Below, one piece after another: positions 17,857-19,539 of a DNA stretch of 19,539 bases. Each line of letters starts with the position of its first letter. The stretch's first letter is position 1. Made by a program: the position numbers and the translations under genes. Source of the stretch: an uncultured Collinsella sp. Lineage in GTDB: Bacteria; Actinomycetota; Coriobacteriia; Coriobacteriales; Coriobacteriaceae. Under the pieces are notes generated by a model. It was not told the DNA's origin. It saw nothing but the letters and a program-made list of their open reading frames with translations, and searched no databases. The stretch lies in assembly GCA_902470915.1 (NCBI GenBank), contig CABRIB010000031.1:1-19539 (forward strand), in the 5' to 3' direction.

Positions 17857-18819
17857 ATGTCTAAGCCTCTTGGCAAGCCCGATCGTATTGTCGTCGCCCT
17901 TGGCGGCAACGCCCTCGGCAACAACCCCGTCGAGCAGATCGAGGCCGTGAGCAACACCGCCCACGCTCTCCTCGGTCTCATCGAGCAGGGCAACGAGATC
18001 ATCATCACCCACGGCAACGGCCCGCAGGTCGGCATGATCCAGAACGCCTTTGCCGCTGCCCACGATGCCATCGGTACCCCCGAGATGCCGCTGCCCGAGT
18101 GCGGCGCCATGTCCCAGGGCTACATCGGCTATCACCTGCAGCAGGGCATCGGCCGCGAGATGCACAAGCGCTATAAGCGTTGGCACGCCGCAACCGTCGT
18201 CACCCAGATCGAGTGCGACCCGGACGACCCCGCGTTCAAGAACCCGACCAAGCCGATCGGCCCCTTCTACACCGAGGAGCAGGCCAAGGAGTTCATGGCC
18301 GAGGACCCCTCCAAGGTCTTCGTCGAGGATTCCGGCCGCGGCTGGCGTCGCGTCGTCGCCTCCCCCGATCCCAAGAAGATCGTCGAGGCCGACTCCATCC
18401 TCAACCTGCTCGACAACGAGTTCATCGTCATCGCCTGCGGTGGCGGCGGCATCCCCGTCGTCCGCGACTACGAGAACAAGGGCTGCTACAAGGGCGTTCC
18501 CGCCGTCATCGACAAGGACCTGGGCGGCGAGCTGCTGGCCGAGGACTGCGACGCCGACGTCCTGTTCCTGCTGACCGCCGTCGAGCACGTCGCCATCAAC
18601 TTTGGCAAGCCAAACCAGGAGGAGCTCGAGGACCTCACCGCCGATGAGGCCGAGCGCCTGGCCGACGAGGGCCAGTTCGGCAAGGGTTCCATGGAGCCCA
18701 AGGTCCGCGCTGCCATCAAGTTCGCCCGCTCCCGCAAGGGCCGCACCTGCATCATCGGCGCCCTGGACAAGGCCGCCGAGACCATGGCCGGCCTCTCCGG
18801 TACCCGCATCCACGAGTAG
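17857..18819 (+). CDS. arcC: Carbamate kinase
   Basis: 320 residues. The start ATG 17857 is preceded by AAAGGA; an in-frame ATG at 17821 has no ribosome binding site and would add an unusual Cys/Arg-rich extension. The amino-acid-kinase signatures are clear: VVALGGNALG near 12–21 and THGNGPQVG at 51–59. An IACGGGGIPVV segment lies near 204–214 and DKDL near residue 230. The enzyme makes ATP and ammonium carbamate from carbamoyl phosphate and ADP, the last step of the arginine deiminase pathway or of purine/agmatine fermentation. No arcA or arcB is adjacent; the gene is flanked by its own leader and terminator, so it is expressed alone here. The length and motifs are complete. Confidence 0.96.
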   Translation: MSKPLGKPDRIVVALGGNALGNNPVEQIEAVSNTAHALLGLIEQGNEIIITHGNGPQVGMIQNAFAAAHDAIGTPEMPLPECGAMSQGYIGYHLQQGIGREMHKRYKRWHAATVVTQIECDPDDPAFKNPTKPIGPFYTEEQAKEFMAEDPSKVFVEDSGRGWRRVVASPDPKKIVEADSILNLLDNEFIVIACGGGGIPVVRDYENKGCYKGVPAVIDKDLGGELLAEDCDADVLFLLTAVEHVAINFGKPNQEELEDLTADEAERLADEGQFGKGSMEPKVRAAIKFARSRKGRTCIIGALDKAAETMAGLSGTRIHE

Positions 18820-18841
18820 TCCCTACTCTGTTGTCTCTCCC

Positions 18842-18865
18842 GTGGGCGCCAGGCAAAGCGCCCAC
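18842..18865 (+). terminator. Hairpin after arcC
   Basis: GTGGGCG / CGCCCAC, a perfect 7-bp stem with a 10-nt loop, lies 22 nt after the arcC stop and before the main terminator. There is no T-run, so it may protect the 3' end rather than terminate. Confidence 0.45.
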
Positions 18866-18884
18866 AAACTAGCCTCTCTTCATG

Positions 18885-18917
18885 AGCCCCGCAGTCCGCT
18901 CCGACTGCGGGGCTTTT
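18885..18917 (+). terminator. Intrinsic terminator of arcC
   Basis: AGCCCCGCAGTC pairs perfectly with GACTGCGGGGCT (12 bp) around a 6-nt loop and runs into TTT. Confidence 0.92.
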
Positions 18918-18926
18918 GCTATTCAG

Positions 18927-19011
18927 CTAGTCATTAGGGACGTTCTTAAGTGACTAGTCAAACAAGAGCGTCCCCAATGACCACTCATTTAAGTCTGTCC
19001 CCAATGACTAG
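18927..19011. repeat. Imperfect 33-bp palindromic repeat with CTAGTCATT ends
   Basis: The left arm (18927–18959) and right arm (18979–19011) both begin, read inward, with CTAGTCATT-R-GGGAC and share CTTAA further in. The middle holds a third partial unit (GCGTCCCCAATGACC). Similar words (TTAGGGACGTTC, TTGGGGACA) occur after both FHA copies (around 6476–6509 and 13220–13255), so this looks like a family of intergenic repeats in this genome. The right arm supplies the stop codon of the next gene. Confidence 0.7.
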
Positions 19012-19494
19012 TAGTAGGCCCACATGGCTTCGATTTCGTTGAGGACCTCCACCACGCCCCAGCGGCGGGCGCTGCGGCTGGCCGAGTTGGGGTCGTAGAC
19101 GCCAATCTGGCTGGCATCGTCGATGCCGTAGAGCACGATGTAGTGGCCTACGTTGGTAAACGTACCGGGGCGCACTGCGGCGATGACGGGCGCACCCGAG
19201 CGAAGTGCTTGGGTAATCGATTCGCGATCGTTATAGAGCTGTGTTCCGTTGAGCCCCAGCTGCCACGCACCGCCTGTCATAAACGACCACTCGGTGGCAC
19301 CAGTGGGGGCGTAGTTGCCGGCTTCGGCCAGTGCACATATATCGACCGGCGTCTTATCGGTATGGCCGGTCTTAAAGATATAGACCATGGTGAGGCAAGT
19401 GGGACCGCAAGCGTTTTCGCGAATAGTGCCACCGGCATAGGGCAGCTCCGACCATGCGGGGTCAATTTGGTAGATGTGGGGCATGGTGCCGGCC
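19008..19494 (-). CDS. C39-like papain-fold protein, N-terminally truncated by the contig end
   Basis: About 162 genomic residues are visible; the 5' end is replaced by sequencing adapter at 19495, so the true N-terminus is unknown. An internal ATG at 19484 (MPHIYQIDPAW) is not necessarily the start. The segment matches the peptidase C39-like (C39_2) fold: the catalytic Cys is in NACGPTCLTM, the His in VGHYIVLYGID, and the Asp/Asn in VYDPNS. QIDPAW with a following Tyr/Gly-rich strand is the typical opening of such domains. Members are often exported and may process peptides or peptidoglycan. Any signal peptide would be upstream and cannot be seen. The stop codon TAG lies inside the palindromic repeat. 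Not linked to the RiPP island. Confidence 0.8.
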
Positions 19495-19539
19495 CTGTCT
19501 CTTATACACATCTCCGAGCCCACGAGACGGACTCCTATC
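19495..19539. other. Illumina Nextera adapter and index (assembly artefact)
   Basis: CTGTCTCTTATACACATCT (19495–19513) is the Nextera transposase mosaic-end sequence. It is followed by CCGAGCCCACGAGAC (19514–19528), the Nextera read-2 adapter. The next eight bases, GGACTCCT, match the i7 index known as N705 as I remember it, and ATC begins the flow-cell primer. These 45 bases are not genomic and mark the contig end. Any protein starting in them (MGSEMCIRDR-) is spurious. Confidence 0.97.

Noticed and set aside
17818..18813. A 331-codon minus-strand frame opposite arcC
   Set aside because: Same codon-bias mirror effect; the plus strand encodes a complete carbamate kinase with all motifs.
19008..19494. 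The C39-like protein as leader peptidase of the RiPP cluster
   Set aside because: It lies ~7 kb away beyond nifJ and arcC on the chromosomal backbone, and nothing links it to the precursors.
19485..19523. N-terminal MGSEMCIRDR- sequence of the last protein
   Set aside because: It is translated from Nextera adapter, not genomic DNA.

Overview
The window is about 19.5 kb of high-GC chromosomal DNA. It most likely comes from a gut Coriobacteriia member of the Collinsella type. This is inferred from the GC-rich codon use of the housekeeping genes, the dnaX–ebfC–recR block, and a pyruvate:ferredoxin oxidoreductase and carbamate kinase typical of anaerobic fermentation. No rRNA or other marker is present to prove the genus. 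The right edge is a contig end: the last 45 bases are Illumina Nextera adapter plus an index, not genomic DNA.

Left backbone (1–6572). The C-terminal part of DnaX is followed by an antisense single-pass membrane protein, ebfC and recR. Next comes a three-gene unit with stop/start overlap or tight spacing: a membrane-anchored exported protein with a Ser/Gly linker, a membrane-anchored Ser/Thr protein kinase, and an FHA-domain protein. This unit looks like a phosphothreonine signalling module.

Accessory island (about 6573–12778). This stretch is poorer in GC and rich in broken genes. It is bracketed by a direct repeat: the 3' part of the FHA gene and its downstream hairpin (6037–6572) recur, diverged and lacking the 5' half, at 12779–13317. 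Inside lie a frameshifted SAM-dependent methyltransferase, a perfect 20-bp hairpin, an intact ABC exporter, and an IS110-family remnant whose upstream leader still folds like a bridge RNA. On the minus strand is a compact RiPP locus. It holds a radical SAM/SPASM maturase (10853–12211), two paralogous Cys-rich precursor peptides (10480–10683 and 10270–10449) and a 35-residue hydrophobic peptide (10084–10191). Both precursors start with the same MKHIHP leader, and almost every cysteine is followed by an aspartate 3–4 residues later. That pattern suggests Cys-to-Asp thioether chemistry, i.e. a ranthipeptide. This is the most interesting system in the window.

Right backbone (13318–19494). A large nifJ-type pyruvate:ferredoxin oxidoreductase ends in a strong terminator nested inside a 29-bp inverted repeat. 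It is followed by arcC (carbamate kinase), its terminator, an imperfect 33-bp palindromic repeat, and a minus-strand C39-like peptidase-fold protein truncated by the adapter.
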